64,000 nucleotides of DNA from Streptosporangium sp. NBC_01756 (lineage in GTDB: Bacteria > Actinomycetota > Actinomycetes > Streptosporangiales > Streptosporangiaceae): contig NZ_CP109130.1 in NCBI RefSeq assembly GCF_035917975.1, positions 6,014,001 to 6,078,000 on the forward strand, given 5' to 3'. Numbering within the stretch: the first letter of the stretch is position 1; the number at the start of each line of letters is the position of its first letter. The notes under the pieces are model-generated. The model saw nothing but the letters and a program-made list of their open reading frames with translations. It did not search any database and was not told the DNA's origin. Below are positions 1-9,296 of the stretch, piece by piece. Made by a program: the position numbers and the translations under genes.

Positions 1-1
1 C

Positions 2-94
2 ATGTCGGAGTTCACCGCCGGTCAGGCCGCCAGGATGCACGAGATGTGGGCGGTTTACCGCGGTTCGGAGCCGGACCTTACCCTTGACGGGTGA
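2..94 (+). CDS. C-terminal end of an M43-like zinc metalloprotease (partial)
   Basis: The first 93 bases keep one open frame (30 residues) that ends in TGA. The peptide begins MSEFTAGQAARMHEMWAVYR, which resembles the extreme C-terminus of secreted actinobacterial M43 (pappalysin-like) metalloproteases, where an EFT-x-GQ-x-RM-x-x-x-W motif follows the Met-turn. The catalytic HEXXH part lies outside the window, so activity cannot be judged. Its stop overlaps the GTG of the following MFS gene by four bases (GTGA), which suggests translational coupling. Family assignment rests on memory of a short motif only. Confidence 0.6.
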   Translation: MSEFTAGQAARMHEMWAVYRGSEPDLTLDG

Positions 95-1479
95 CAGCAC
101 CGAAGGCGACTGACGCTCCATACGCACCCCCCCGGATCTTCGGTCCCGCGTACCGTACGGCCAGCCTGGGAATCCTGCTCGTCGTCACGCTGATCGCCTT
201 CGAGGGCATGTCGGTCGGCGCGATCATGCCCGCGGTGTCCGACGACCTCGACGCGCTCGACCTGTACGGCATGAGCATCTCGGTCTTCCTCATCGCCGGT
301 CTGCTGGCCAACGTCGTCGCCGGGCTCTGGTCCGACCGGCGGGGCCATGCCCTGCCCTTCCTGCTCGGTGTGGGCCTGTTCGTGGCCGGCATGGTCGTGG
401 CGGGCGCGGCCGGGACGAAGGAGCTTTTCATCGTGGGCCGTGTCGTCCAGGGACTGGGCGGCGGCGCGGTCATCGTGGCGATCTACGTGATGATCGTGCG
501 GGTCTACGTCCCCGAGGCCCGGCCCAAGGTGTTCGCCGCCCTGTCCGCCGCCTGGGTGCTGCCCGCCCTGATCGGGCCCGGCGTGGGCGGGATCGTCGCC
601 CAGACGGCCGGCTGGCGCTGGGTCTTCTTCGGGATCGTGCCGCTGGTGATCCCGGCCATGCTGATGCTCCTGCCCGCGCTGCGCACCGATGAGGGCCCGG
701 CGCCTGCACCGCCGACCGGCCCCCGGTCCCGGCCGCTGGCGATGACCCTGGCGGCCACGGCCACGGCGGCGGGCGCCGGGACACTGCTGTACGGCGTGGA
801 CCGGCTGCACACCATCCCGCTCCCCGGGGCGATCGCCACCGCGGTGGGATTCGTCGCGCTGGCCGTGGGCCTGCCCAGGCTGCTGCCTCCCGGCGCGCTG
901 CGGTTCGGCCGGGGCCTGCCCACCACCGTCATGATGCGCGGCGTGCTCTCCTCCGCGTTCTTCGGGATCAACGCGTTCCTCCCGTTGCTCCTCACCAAGG
1001 TGTCCGGCCTGTCAGTCGCCCAGGCCGGTGTCGCGCTGACCACCGGGGCGCTGGGCTGGACCGTCGGCTCCTACCTGCAGAGCCGCCGCGAGTACGACCG
1101 GCCCCGGCTGGTACGGCTCGCCGCGGCCGCCGTCACCGCCGGCATCGTGCTGACCATGCTCGCGCTCGTCCCCGGTCTCACCGGCTGGGTCACCGTGCCC
1201 GCCTGGGTCGTCGCCGGATTCGGCATGGGCATCGGCACCCCCAGCATCAGTGTCACCACGATGCGCCAGTCACCCGACGCGGAACAGGGTGCCAACTCCG
1301 CGGCCCTCCAGGTCGTCGACACCCTGGGCAGCGCGCTCACGGTCGGCATCGGCGGTGTGTTGATCAACCTGATCGGCCACGACGACATCGCCACCGGCTA
1401 CGCCACGCTCGCCGTTCTCATGGTGGCCATCGGGCTGCTCGGGGTGGTCGTCGCCGGACGGATGCGGGACGTCTCCTGA
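91..1479 (+). CDS. MFS transporter, drug-efflux type
   Basis: A 462-residue integral membrane protein with about 12-14 hydrophobic segments. The first membrane segment is near residues 27-45. A cytoplasmic loop with SDRRGHALPF around residues 80-90 matches the MFS loop 2-3 motif (D-R-x-G-R), and VGRVVQGLGGG near 118 matches the motif C-like RxxQG region of drug/H+ antiporters. The GTG start overlaps the stop of the preceding metalloprotease gene, so the pair was probably co-transcribed. Substrate is not predictable. No regulator gene is adjacent. Proton-driven export is inferred from family membership. Confidence 0.85.
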   Translation: MTAPKATDAPYAPPRIFGPAYRTASLGILLVVTLIAFEGMSVGAIMPAVSDDLDALDLYGMSISVFLIAGLLANVVAGLWSDRRGHALPFLLGVGLFVAGMVVAGAAGTKELFIVGRVVQGLGGGAVIVAIYVMIVRVYVPEARPKVFAALSAAWVLPALIGPGVGGIVAQTAGWRWVFFGIVPLVIPAMLMLLPALRTDEGPAPAPPTGPRSRPLAMTLAATATAAGAGTLLYGVDRLHTIPLPGAIATAVGFVALAVGLPRLLPPGALRFGRGLPTTVMMRGVLSSAFFGINAFLPLLLTKVSGLSVAQAGVALTTGALGWTVGSYLQSRREYDRPRLVRLAAAAVTAGIVLTMLALVPGLTGWVTVPAWVVAGFGMGIGTPSISVTTMRQSPDAEQGANSAALQVVDTLGSALTVGIGGVLINLIGHDDIATGYATLAVLMVAIGLLGVVVAGRMRDVS

Positions 1480-1652
1480 CCTCTCGGGCCGTTCCCGACG
1501 CTCCGGGCGGGTCCGGTCCCCAGCCAGGCGGCGTGGCGAGGGGCCGTCTCCTTCGCAGAAGCCGAGGAGTCACAACGACGATCGCCTATAGCCGGACCGC
1601 GCCCCGGCGGGCATGGTAGGACGGTAGACCGTGACCACCGGGAGGAGGCGTC

Positions 1653-2447
1653 GTGGACGAACGTCCCCACCGGGCGTGGCCGCCGGAGGAGTCCGGCCGC
1701 AGGGGGCAGCATCGGGCGCGGGAACCGCGGGAGCGTGAGGGCGGCGAGGAGTTCGGGGCGTGGCCGCCGGAGGAGTCCGGCCGCAGGGGGCGGCGCCCGG
1801 CAGCGGAGGCACCGCAGGACGATCTTCCTCCGTCGGCCCGCCTGTACGGTGCACCGGCCGCCCCGCCCCGCCGCCGGGTCCGGGGCCGTCTGCGCCGCCG
1901 CCCGCTCGGAGTGGTGGCCCTGGTGGTCGCCGCCGGAGCCGTCGTCGCCGCAGGCGCCGTCCTGGCGCCCCGGGTGCTTCCGTCATCCACGGCCCCGCCC
2001 TCGTCGTCGGCCGGGGTGAGCGACCCGCTCGCGGGGGTGGGGTATCCGCTGCCCGCAGGGTGGCGGGCCGGTGCGGTCCCCCCGGTCACCGGGTTCACCT
2101 CGGTGGCGGGCACCGGGGGCGCGGCGACGGTGATGACCAGACCGGCGGAGCCGGTGAACGACGCGCGCGAGGCCGCGGTGGAACTCGCCGACCTGTACGC
2201 GCGCCTGCTGCTGCACGGTGACGAGGTCAAGGTCGTGGACGACCGGACGGTGACGGTGGGCGGGCGGAGCGGTTACAGCCGCTCCCTCCGGGCGGAGTAT
2301 CAGGACCTCGTCAACCGTCCCGGCTATCTCCGTGTGGTGTTTCTCACCGGCGCGGGCGGGCGGCCGGTCGTCATACTGGGCATGGCCCAGCCGGACGACC
2401 CCCGGCTCCGAGCCGAGATCGACGCCGTGATCACCGGAGTGCGCTAG
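1653..2447 (+). CDS. single-pass membrane protein with duplicated N-terminal motif, unknown function
   Basis: A 264-residue protein not recognised as a named family. The N-terminal 84 residues are cytoplasmic, charged and Arg/Glu/Pro rich. They carry the motif AWPPEESGRRG twice (residues 8-18 and 36-46), encoded by an exact 36-bp direct repeat. A single membrane segment spans about residues 85-105, followed by a Ser/Pro/Ala linker and a roughly 130-residue extracytoplasmic alpha/beta domain (starting near GVGYPLPAGWRAG) of the kind seen in actinobacterial secreted or membrane-anchored proteins. GTG start is chosen because GGGAGGAGG lies just upstream. It stands alone, with a 173-bp gap to the MFS gene. 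Confidence 0.7.
   Translation: MDERPHRAWPPEESGRRGQHRAREPREREGGEEFGAWPPEESGRRGRRPAAEAPQDDLPPSARLYGAPAAPPRRRVRGRLRRRPLGVVALVVAAGAVVAAGAVLAPRVLPSSTAPPSSSAGVSDPLAGVGYPLPAGWRAGAVPPVTGFTSVAGTGGAATVMTRPAEPVNDAREAAVELADLYARLLLHGDEVKVVDDRTVTVGGRSGYSRSLRAEYQDLVNRPGYLRVVFLTGAGGRPVVILGMAQPDDPRLRAEIDAVITGVR
1672..1791 (+). repeat. 36-bp exact direct repeat inside a coding region
   Basis: Two identical 36-base copies occupy 1672-1707 and 1756-1791, 84 bases apart (a multiple of three), so both are read in the same frame as AWPPEESGRRG. Exact identity at the DNA level implies a recent duplication or gene conversion. Confidence 0.9.
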
Positions 2448-2571
2448 GCAGGCCGGAGGCCGGTGCCGCCTCTCTGCCGGGCGCCTGTGACGGGGCGTCC
2501 GCCCGGCGGCCCGGGGCTCCGGACGGCCGGGCCGTACAAGGCCGGAGAATCTCTAGCATATGGAGGTGATC

Positions 2572-2637
2572 TTGGCGAGGATCTCGCCGGATCGGCACGT
2601 CTTGTCGGCGATGCCGATTACGCTGGGGACACTGTGA
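2572..2637 (+). CDS. putative 21-residue coupled leader ORF before the helicase
   Basis: A perfect 10-base anti-16S sequence GGAGGTGATC lies at 2562-2571 and has no start codon in the helicase frame downstream. It is spaced (GGAGG plus 5 nt) for a TTG at 2572 that opens a 21-codon frame (LARISPDRHVLSAMPITLGTL), with an in-frame ATG at 2560 as alternative. The TGA of this mini-ORF (2635-2637) overlaps the GTG of the helicase (2634) by four bases. The arrangement suggests that ribosomes load on the strong site, translate the leader and re-initiate on the helicase. Translation of the peptide is inferred, not demonstrated. Confidence 0.45.
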   Translation: MARISPDRHVLSAMPITLGTL

Positions 2638-4385
2638 GCACTTCCGCCGCATCCCACCTGTCACCCTCGTATCCGGACCGTGCCGCCTGGGGCACCGCGC
2701 CGAAGCTCCGCGCCTGGCAGCAGGAGGCGTTTGACCTGTACTCCAGGGGCGAGCCACGCGACTTCCTCGCGGTCGCGACGCCCGGCGCGGGCAAGACGAC
2801 CTTCGCGTTGCGCATCGCCAGCGACCTCCTGTCGCGGGGGATCATCCGGGCTGTGACGATCGTCACACCCACCGAGCACCTCAAGCAGCAGTGGGCCGAC
2901 GCCGCGTCCAAAGTCGGCATCGCCATCGATCCCGAGTTCAAGAACAGCCAGGGCACGACCTCGCCGAGTTATGTCGGAGTGGCCGTCACCTACGCCCAGA
3001 TCGCGATGCACCCGGCGCTGCACCGCGCCCGGACCGAGGCCCGCAAGACGCTCGTCATCTTCGACGAGATCCATCACGCGGGCGACGCCAAGTCCTGGGG
3101 CGACGGCGTGCGGGAGGCGTTCGAGCCCGCCGCCCGCCGCTTGGCGCTGACCGGCACGCCGTTCCGGTCCGACGTCAACCCCATCCCGTTCGTCGGCTAC
3201 GCCGAGGACGGGGACGGCGTCCGGCGCAGCGTCTCCGACTACTCCTACGGGTACGGCCCCGCGCTCGCCGACGGCGTCGTCCGGCCGGTCATCTTCCTCG
3301 CCTACTCCGGCGAGATGCGCTGGCGGACCCGCGCGGGCGACGAGATCGCCGCGACCCTCGGCACCCCGCTCACCAAGGACCAGCTCGGCCAGGCGTGGAA
3401 GGCCGCGCTCGACCCCAAGGGCGACTGGATCCGGCAGGTGCTCCGCGCGGCCGACCGGCGGCTGGCCGAGGTCCGCCGGGGGGTGCCCGACGCCGGTGCC
3501 CTGGTCATCGCCACCGACCACGAGACGGCGCGCGCCTACGCCAAGCACATCCGGACGATCACCGGTGAGGGCGCCACGGTCGTGCTCTCCGACGATCCGG
3601 AGGCGTCAAAGAAGATCAAGCAGTTCTCCGCGTCCCAGGACCGCTGGCTGGTCGCGGTGCGCATGGTCTCCGAGGGCGTCGACATCCCCCGTCTGGCCGT
3701 CGGGGTGTACGCCACGAGCATCTCGACCCCGTTGTTCTTCGCCCAGGCCGTCGGCCGTTTCGTCCGGGCGCGCAAGCGCGGCGAGATCGCCTCGGTGTTC
3801 CTGCCCTCGGTGCCCACCCTGATGGGGCTGGCCGGGGAGATGGAGGCCGAGCGCGACCACGTGCTCGACCGCAACCTGCCCGAGGAGGGGCTCGACGACT
3901 TCCTCCTCGACGACGCCCAGCGCAGGAAGGACAACCCCGACGTCCTGGGCGACGAGCTGCCCTTCGAGACGCTGGAGGCGGTCGCCACCTTCGACCGGGT
4001 GCTCTTCGACGGCGGCGAGTTCGGCACCGCCGCCGAAGCGGGCTCACCCGAGGAGGAAGACTTCCTGGGCCTTCCCGGCCTGCTGGAGCCCGACCAGGTG
4101 CGGACCCTGCTGAGCAAGCGCCAGTCCGACCAGCTGCGGGCCAAGCGCGACCGCCCCGAGCCCAAGGAGCCCCAGCTGGCTCCGCACGAGCTCATCGCCA
4201 ACCTCCGCAAGGAGCTCAACGGGCTGGTCGGCGCATGGAACCACCGCACCGGCCAGCCGCACGGCGTCATCCACGCCGAGCTCCGCCGCGCCTGCGGTGG
4301 GCCGGCCATCGCGCAGGCCACCGCCGAGCAGGTCCAGGAGCGGATCGACAAGATCCGCCAATGGGCCACCCAGCGGTCGCGTTAA
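2634..4385 (+). CDS. DEAD/DEAH-box (superfamily 2) helicase
   Basis: A 583-residue SF2 ATP-dependent helicase. Walker A is TPGAGKT (about 49-55, Lys54), the DEAH-box equivalent is DEIHH (144-148), motif III-like is TGTPFRS (173-179), and the C-terminal RecA domain has VSEGVDIP and QAVGRFVRARKRGE (motifs V/VI). The C-terminal third is acidic then basic and probably a coiled accessory region. A longer frame runs to 2463, but the family normally begins near ...YPDRAAWGTAPKLRAWQQ, and the GTG at 2634 overlaps the mini-ORF stop, so that start is preferred. It converges with pncA and their stop codons overlap in a palindromic GTTAAC. Nucleic-acid substrate is unknown. Confidence 0.85.
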   Translation: MSTSAASHLSPSYPDRAAWGTAPKLRAWQQEAFDLYSRGEPRDFLAVATPGAGKTTFALRIASDLLSRGIIRAVTIVTPTEHLKQQWADAASKVGIAIDPEFKNSQGTTSPSYVGVAVTYAQIAMHPALHRARTEARKTLVIFDEIHHAGDAKSWGDGVREAFEPAARRLALTGTPFRSDVNPIPFVGYAEDGDGVRRSVSDYSYGYGPALADGVVRPVIFLAYSGEMRWRTRAGDEIAATLGTPLTKDQLGQAWKAALDPKGDWIRQVLRAADRRLAEVRRGVPDAGALVIATDHETARAYAKHIRTITGEGATVVLSDDPEASKKIKQFSASQDRWLVAVRMVSEGVDIPRLAVGVYATSISTPLFFAQAVGRFVRARKRGEIASVFLPSVPTLMGLAGEMEAERDHVLDRNLPEEGLDDFLLDDAQRRKDNPDVLGDELPFETLEAVATFDRVLFDGGEFGTAAEAGSPEEEDFLGLPGLLEPDQVRTLLSKRQSDQLRAKRDRPEPKEPQLAPHELIANLRKELNGLVGAWNHRTGQPHGVIHAELRRACGGPAIAQATAEQVQERIDKIRQWATQRSR

Positions 4386-4963
4386 CCTCCCTGGCTGCGG
4401 ACCACCGGGTCGCCGCTGAGCTGGACTCCGGCGGCGTCGAGCTCGGCCAGCGCGGACTCCGTGGTGGACCTGGCCACCCCGGCGGTCAGGTTCAGCAGCA
4501 CCCGTACGGCCAGGCCGTTGCCGACCGCGTCCAGGGCGGTGGCGCGCACGCAGTGGTCGGTGGCGATGCCGACGACGTCCACCGCGCTCACCCGGCGCCG
4601 GGCGAGCCAGTCGGCGAGGCCCGTGCCGTCGGGGGCGCCGCCCTCGAAGCCGCTGTAGGCGGCGGCGTGGGCGCCCTTGCTGAACACCTCCTCGACGCGT
4701 CTGGTGTCGAAGGCGGGGTGGAAGTCGGCGCCCGGGGTGCCGGCCACGCAGTGGGCCGGCCAGGAGCTCACATAGTCGGGGTCGGCGGCGAAGTGCTCGC
4801 CGGGGTCCACGTGGAAGTCGCGGGTCGCCACGATGTGGTCGTAGCCGTGCGAGGCGGCGTGCCGGGAGATGGCCGCGGCGACCTCGGCGCCGCCGCCCAC
4901 CGGCAGGCTGCCGCCCTCGCAGAAGTCGTTCTGGACGTCGACGATGATTAGCGCGGTTGCCAT
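4382..4963 (-). CDS. pncA: nicotinamidase/pyrazinamidase (isochorismatase family)
   Basis: A 193-residue cytosolic amidase converting nicotinamide to nicotinate for NAD salvage. All PncA residues align at the positions known from the mycobacterial enzyme: catalytic Asp9 (IIVDVQNDF), Lys96 (FSKG) and Cys138 (TDHCVRA), and metal ligands Asp49, His51, His57 and His71. The gene starts 5 bp after the pncB stop, so pncB-pncA form one operon coding consecutive salvage steps. It ends with a four-base tail-to-tail overlap with the helicase gene. By family knowledge this enzyme also activates pyrazinamide. Confidence 0.95.
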   Translation of the reverse strand: MATALIIVDVQNDFCEGGSLPVGGGAEVAAAISRHAASHGYDHIVATRDFHVDPGEHFAADPDYVSSWPAHCVAGTPGADFHPAFDTRRVEEVFSKGAHAAAYSGFEGGAPDGTGLADWLARRRVSAVDVVGIATDHCVRATALDAVGNGLAVRVLLNLTAGVARSTTESALAELDAAGVQLSGDPVVRSQGG

Positions 4964-4968
4964 GGCAG

Positions 4969-6246
4969 TCAGTCAAACACGGTCGGAATGGCGGCGTAGC
5001 CCCGGGACAGCTGATGGGCCGTGGCCGGAAGTTCGGCGACGGCCTCGCGGTGCCGGTGGCGGGCCGCCGCCAGCTCCTCCCGGCCGACGATCTCACCGTC
5101 GCGGACCAGTTCGGTCTGGAGCGGGCGGGCGTCGACGGGCCGGTCGCCGGAGACGGTGACCAGCTCGGCGACCGCCTTCCCCGTGGGATCGAGCTGCCGG
5201 AACGCCTCCTTGCGGCCGCCCCGGCTGGGTTTGCCCACCGACCTCTTGGCCACCGGCTGCATGACCCCCTCGGCGTCCTCCCGCACCACGAGCTTGTAGA
5301 CCAGTGCGGCCGTCGGCACCCCGGAGCCGGTGACCAGCGAGGTGCCGACGCCGTAGGCATCCACGGGAGCCGACGACAGCGCCGCGATCGTGTACTCGTC
5401 CAGGTCGCTGGTGACGAGGATGCGGGTCTTCTCGGCGCCCAGCGCGTCGAGCTGCCCGCGGACGGCGTGGGCGACCTCCGACAGATCGCCGGAGTCGAGG
5501 CGGACGGCTCCCAGATCGGGGCCCGCCAGCTCCACGCCGGTCCGTACGGCCTCCGCCACGTCATAGGTGTCGACCAGCAGCGTGGTGCCGGTGCCGAGTG
5601 AGTTGATCTGGGCTTGGAAGGCCTGCTTCTCCGAATCGTGCAGCAGTGTGAACGCGTGGGCCGCGGTCCCGGCGGTCGGCACGCCGTACCGGTGGCCGGC
5701 CATCAGGTTGGAGGTGGAGGCGAACCCGCTCAGGTAGGCGGCCCGCGCGGCGGCCACGGCCGCCATCTCGTGGGTGCGCCGTGAGCCCATCTCGACGATC
5801 GGCCTGGACCCGGCGGCGCGGACCATGCGGGAGGCGGCGGTGGCGATCGCGCAGTCGTGGTTGAGGATCGACAGGATGACCGTCTCCAGCAGCACGGCCT
5901 CGGCGAAGGTGCTCTCCACCGTCAGGATGGGAGAGCCGGGGAAGTAGCACTCGCCCTCGCGGTAGCCGTACAGGTGGCCGGAGAACCGGTAGCCGGCGAG
6001 GAAGTCGACGGTGGGTGCGTCGACGATCCGGTTGTCGCGGAGGAACGCGAGGTCCTCCGCACCGAACCTGAAGTCCTCCAGCGCCTCCAGCACCCGGCCG
6101 ATCCCGGCGACCACGCCGTAGCGCCGCCCTCCCGGCAACTGGCGCGCGAACACCTCGAACACCGCACGCCGCGACGCCGCTCCGCTGCGCAGCGCCGCCT
6201 GTACCATCGTCAGCTCGTAGTGATCTGTCAGCAACGCCCTGCTCAT
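4969..6246 (-). CDS. pncB: nicotinate phosphoribosyltransferase
   Basis: A 425-residue enzyme joining nicotinate and PRPP to nicotinate mononucleotide. The start is ATG at 6246 (MSRALLTDHYELTMVQAA), the usual N-terminus of the family; the open frame extends 50 codons further upstream without family similarity. Visible motifs are LTDHYELTM (residues 6-14), GSRRTHEMAAV with the conserved histidine region mid-protein, and the PRPP-site-like VRLDSGDL and TSDLDEY. Length matches bacterial PncB. First gene of the pncB-pncA operon, divergent from clpS across a 55-bp gap that must carry both promoters. Confidence 0.95.
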   Translation of the reverse strand: MSRALLTDHYELTMVQAALRSGAASRRAVFEVFARQLPGGRRYGVVAGIGRVLEALEDFRFGAEDLAFLRDNRIVDAPTVDFLAGYRFSGHLYGYREGECYFPGSPILTVESTFAEAVLLETVILSILNHDCAIATAASRMVRAAGSRPIVEMGSRRTHEMAAVAAARAAYLSGFASTSNLMAGHRYGVPTAGTAAHAFTLLHDSEKQAFQAQINSLGTGTTLLVDTYDVAEAVRTGVELAGPDLGAVRLDSGDLSEVAHAVRGQLDALGAEKTRILVTSDLDEYTIAALSSAPVDAYGVGTSLVTGSGVPTAALVYKLVVREDAEGVMQPVAKRSVGKPSRGGRKEAFRQLDPTGKAVAELVTVSGDRPVDARPLQTELVRDGEIVGREELAAARHRHREAVAELPATAHQLSRGYAAIPTVFD

Positions 6247-6301
6247 GTTTGTCAACGACACGAGTCGAAGACTAGGCCAGCGGTAGGGCACACTGGTCTG
6301 T

Positions 6302-6589
6302 GTGGGTAGAACGGCTCCAATGGAGGTCGAGCGTCCGTCAACCGACGTCCGGCCTGATCTGCCATGGCTGACGATCGTCTGGAACGACCCGGTCAACCTG
6401 ATGTCCTACGTCACGTACGTCTTTCAGTCCGTCTTCGGTTACTCGAAGGAGAAGGCGGAGAAACTGATGCTCGACGTGCACCAGAAGGGCAGGGCGGTGG
6501 TGTCCAGCGGCACCCGTGAGGAGATGGAGCGCGACGCGCAGATCATGCACTCCTACGGGCTCTGGGCCACCGTGCAACGGGATTCGTGA
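6302..6589 (+). CDS. clpS: ATP-dependent Clp protease adaptor ClpS
   Basis: A 95-residue ClpS (89 if the ATG at 6320 is used). It has the N-end-rule pocket segment [15 protein letters not shown], followed by [22 protein letters not shown] and the C-terminal GLWATVQ strand. ClpS delivers N-degron substrates to ClpAP or ClpCP. It heads the conserved actinobacterial order clpS, DUF2017, mec, cysO, cysM (Rv1331-Rv1336 in M. tuberculosis). The 5-prime flank is very short, and the GTG at 6302 may be near the transcription start. Confidence 0.95.
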   Translation: MGRTAPMEVERPSTDVRPDLPWLTIVWNDPVNLMSYVTYVFQSVFGYSKEKAEKLMLDVHQKGRAVVSSGTREEMERDAQIMHSYGLWATVQRDS

Positions 6590-6670
6590 GCGGCGGATCC
6601 GGCGGGGTTCCTGCCGCGGTGCCGCCCGGCCGGGTTCCGCGGGAAACGAGCGAGGAGTGGTGAGCGAGCG

Positions 6671-7195
6671 GTGAGTTCAGGGTTCAAGCGGGGGCGCAAG
6701 GGCAGTGTGATCACTGTCTTCGACGCCGCCGAGGTCTCGATCCTGCGTTCGCTGGTCTCCCAGATCCTCGGCCTGATCGAGCCGGGGGAGACCGGGAGCG
6801 ATCCGCTGGAGCGCGCGCTCGGCATCGGCCCGTCCGAGCAGTCCGCCGATCCGGTGCTGGCCCGGCTGTTCCCCTCGGCCTACGAGGACGCCGAGCAGTC
6901 CGCCGAGTTCCGCCGCTACACCGAGGCGACGTTGCGCGACGGCAAGCGGGCCGACGCGCAGACCATGCTCGACAGCGCCGAGCCGGGACGGGTCGAGCTC
7001 ACCCCTGAGCAGGCACAGGCGTGGATGCGCGCACTGAACGACGTACGGCTCGCGCTCGGCACCCGGCTTGAGGTGACCGAGGAGGTCCACGACGAGATCG
7101 CCGAGATGGCCGAGAACGATCCGCGCTATCCGGCCTACGTCACCTACGACTGGCTGACCTACCTGCAGGACACCCTGGTCCGTGCCCTTTGGTAA
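6671..7195 (+). CDS. DUF2017 protein (ClpS-associated)
   Basis: A 174-residue, mostly helical soluble protein of the DUF2017 family, found next to clpS in most actinobacteria (Rv1332 equivalent). Recognisable features are the N-terminal SVITVFDAAEVSILRSLVSQ and the C-terminal LALGTRLEVTEEV...YDWLTYLQDTLVRAL, which is typical of the family. The GTG start at 6671 has GAGGAG about 13 nt upstream. Ten bases separate it from mec. Biochemical function is unknown; a link to Clp proteolysis is inferred from conserved linkage only. Confidence 0.85.
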   Translation: MSSGFKRGRKGSVITVFDAAEVSILRSLVSQILGLIEPGETGSDPLERALGIGPSEQSADPVLARLFPSAYEDAEQSAEFRRYTEATLRDGKRADAQTMLDSAEPGRVELTPEQAQAWMRALNDVRLALGTRLEVTEEVHDEIAEMAENDPRYPAYVTYDWLTYLQDTLVRALW

Positions 7196-7204
7196 CTTCC
7201 TGAC

Positions 7205-7621
7205 ATGCTCACGATCTCCCGGGAACTGGTTGACAAGATCATCGCGCACGCCCGGGCCGACCACCCGGACGAGGCCTGCGGCGTGATCGCCGGGCCGTTC
7301 GGCTCCGACTCCCCTGAGCGGTTCGTCGCGATGGAGAACGCCGAGCGGTCGCCCACCTTCTACCGCTTCGACTCGCTGGAGCAGCTGCGGGTCTGGCGCG
7401 AAATGGACGACCGCGACGAGGAGCCGGTGGTCATCTACCACTCCCACACCGCGACCGAGGCCTACCCCTCGCGCACCGACATCTCCTACGCCTCCGAGCC
7501 CGGCGCCCACTACGTGCTGGTCTCCACCCGCGAGGAGCTGGGCGAGGAGGCGGAGTTCCGCTCCTACCGGATCGTCGACGGTGTGGTGAAGGAGGAAGAG
7601 GTCACGATCACCTCGGGGTGA
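7205..7621 (+). CDS. mec: JAMM/Mov34 metalloprotease, CysO-cysteine hydrolase type
   Basis: A 138-residue zinc metalloprotease. The JAMM signature is complete: Glu23 in DEACG, and His79-x-His81-x7-Ser89-x2-Asp92 in YHSHTATEAYPSRTD. In M. tuberculosis the orthologue Mec releases cysteine from the CysO-cysteine adduct made by CysM. Position two genes after clpS and before cysO/cysM supports the same role. A second possible role is trimming of the C-terminal Ser-Arg from the CysO precursor (see findings). It is followed by a 287-bp gap that holds a candidate leader ORF. Confidence 0.9.
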   Translation: MLTISRELVDKIIAHARADHPDEACGVIAGPFGSDSPERFVAMENAERSPTFYRFDSLEQLRVWREMDDRDEEPVVIYHSHTATEAYPSRTDISYASEPGAHYVLVSTREELGEEAEFRSYRIVDGVVKEEEVTITSG

Positions 7622-7647
7622 CCGGCCCCCCGAGGGCCGATCCGGCC

Positions 7648-7676
7648 GTGAGGGGGATCGTCTCTTTGGGTAAGCT
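7648..7676 (+). promoter_or_regulatory. candidate sigma-A promoter for a leaderless cysO-cysM transcript
   Basis: GTGAGG (7648-7653) and TAAGCT (7671-7676) are separated by 17 bp and match the actinobacterial TTGACA / TANNNT pattern at several positions. The expected start point, 7-8 nt after the -10, falls on the ATG at 7684, so the message would be leaderless. Inference from pattern only. Confidence 0.4.
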
Positions 7677-7683
7677 CATGACC

Positions 7684-7821
7684 ATGTCGACCGTTGACCC
7701 GAGCCTGGAGGACGCCGTGCTGTCACATACCGGCGTACGGGCCCGGCACGCGGGGCTCGTGGCCGTGCAGAGCTTCCTGTTCGCCCACACCCCCTCTGTC
7801 GTCGTCTACGACTGTCGCTGA
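7684..7821 (+). CDS. putative leader peptide ending in a cysteine codon
   Basis: A 45-residue frame inside the mec-cysO gap, with an in-frame ATG two codons earlier at 7678. Its last codons read VVVYDCR, so a Cys codon lies two codons before the stop, and cysO begins 87 bp further on. Short leaderless ORFs with Cys codons are known as cysteine-responsive attenuators before sulfur genes in mycobacteria, and short actinobacterial leader peptides with a terminal Cys precede other sulfur operons. Only one Cys codon is present, and the body (DPSLEDAVLSHTGVRARHAG) is not a known family. The call depends on position, promoter spacing and the terminal Cys. Confidence 0.4.
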   Translation: MSTVDPSLEDAVLSHTGVRARHAGLVAVQSFLFAHTPSVVVYDCR

Positions 7822-7908
7822 CCGGCAGTTCCGGAATCCCCCTGCGCCCGCCGGTGTTCTGATCCGGTGGGCGGCACTCCCATGACGACACAAGGAGATT
7901 GACCCGCA

Positions 7909-9187
<1,279 letters not shown>

Positions 9188-9214
9188 GAGCTCAGTTCCC
9201 TCTCCCACCCGAAA

Positions 9215-9254
9215 GGGGGGCGGGCGTCCCACCGGGACGCCCGCCCCCCTTTTT
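9215..9254 (+). terminator. intrinsic terminator, 16-bp perfect stem plus T5
   Basis: Arms 9215-9230 and 9234-9249 pair perfectly over 16 bp around a 3-nt ACC loop, followed by TTTTT (9250-9254). On the minus strand the hairpin is followed by TTTC. It lies between cysM and the convergent DUF3352 gene and probably serves both. Confidence 0.9.
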
Positions 9255-9296
9255 CCCCTCCTGCCCGTCGGACGTCTCCGCCCGGCGGGACGGGAC

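Noticed and set aside
2661-3548. 295-codon minus-strand frame opposite the helicase
   Set aside because: GC-rich antisense shadow of the helicase gene; composition Gly/Arg/Val with no motif, while the plus strand has complete SF2 motifs.
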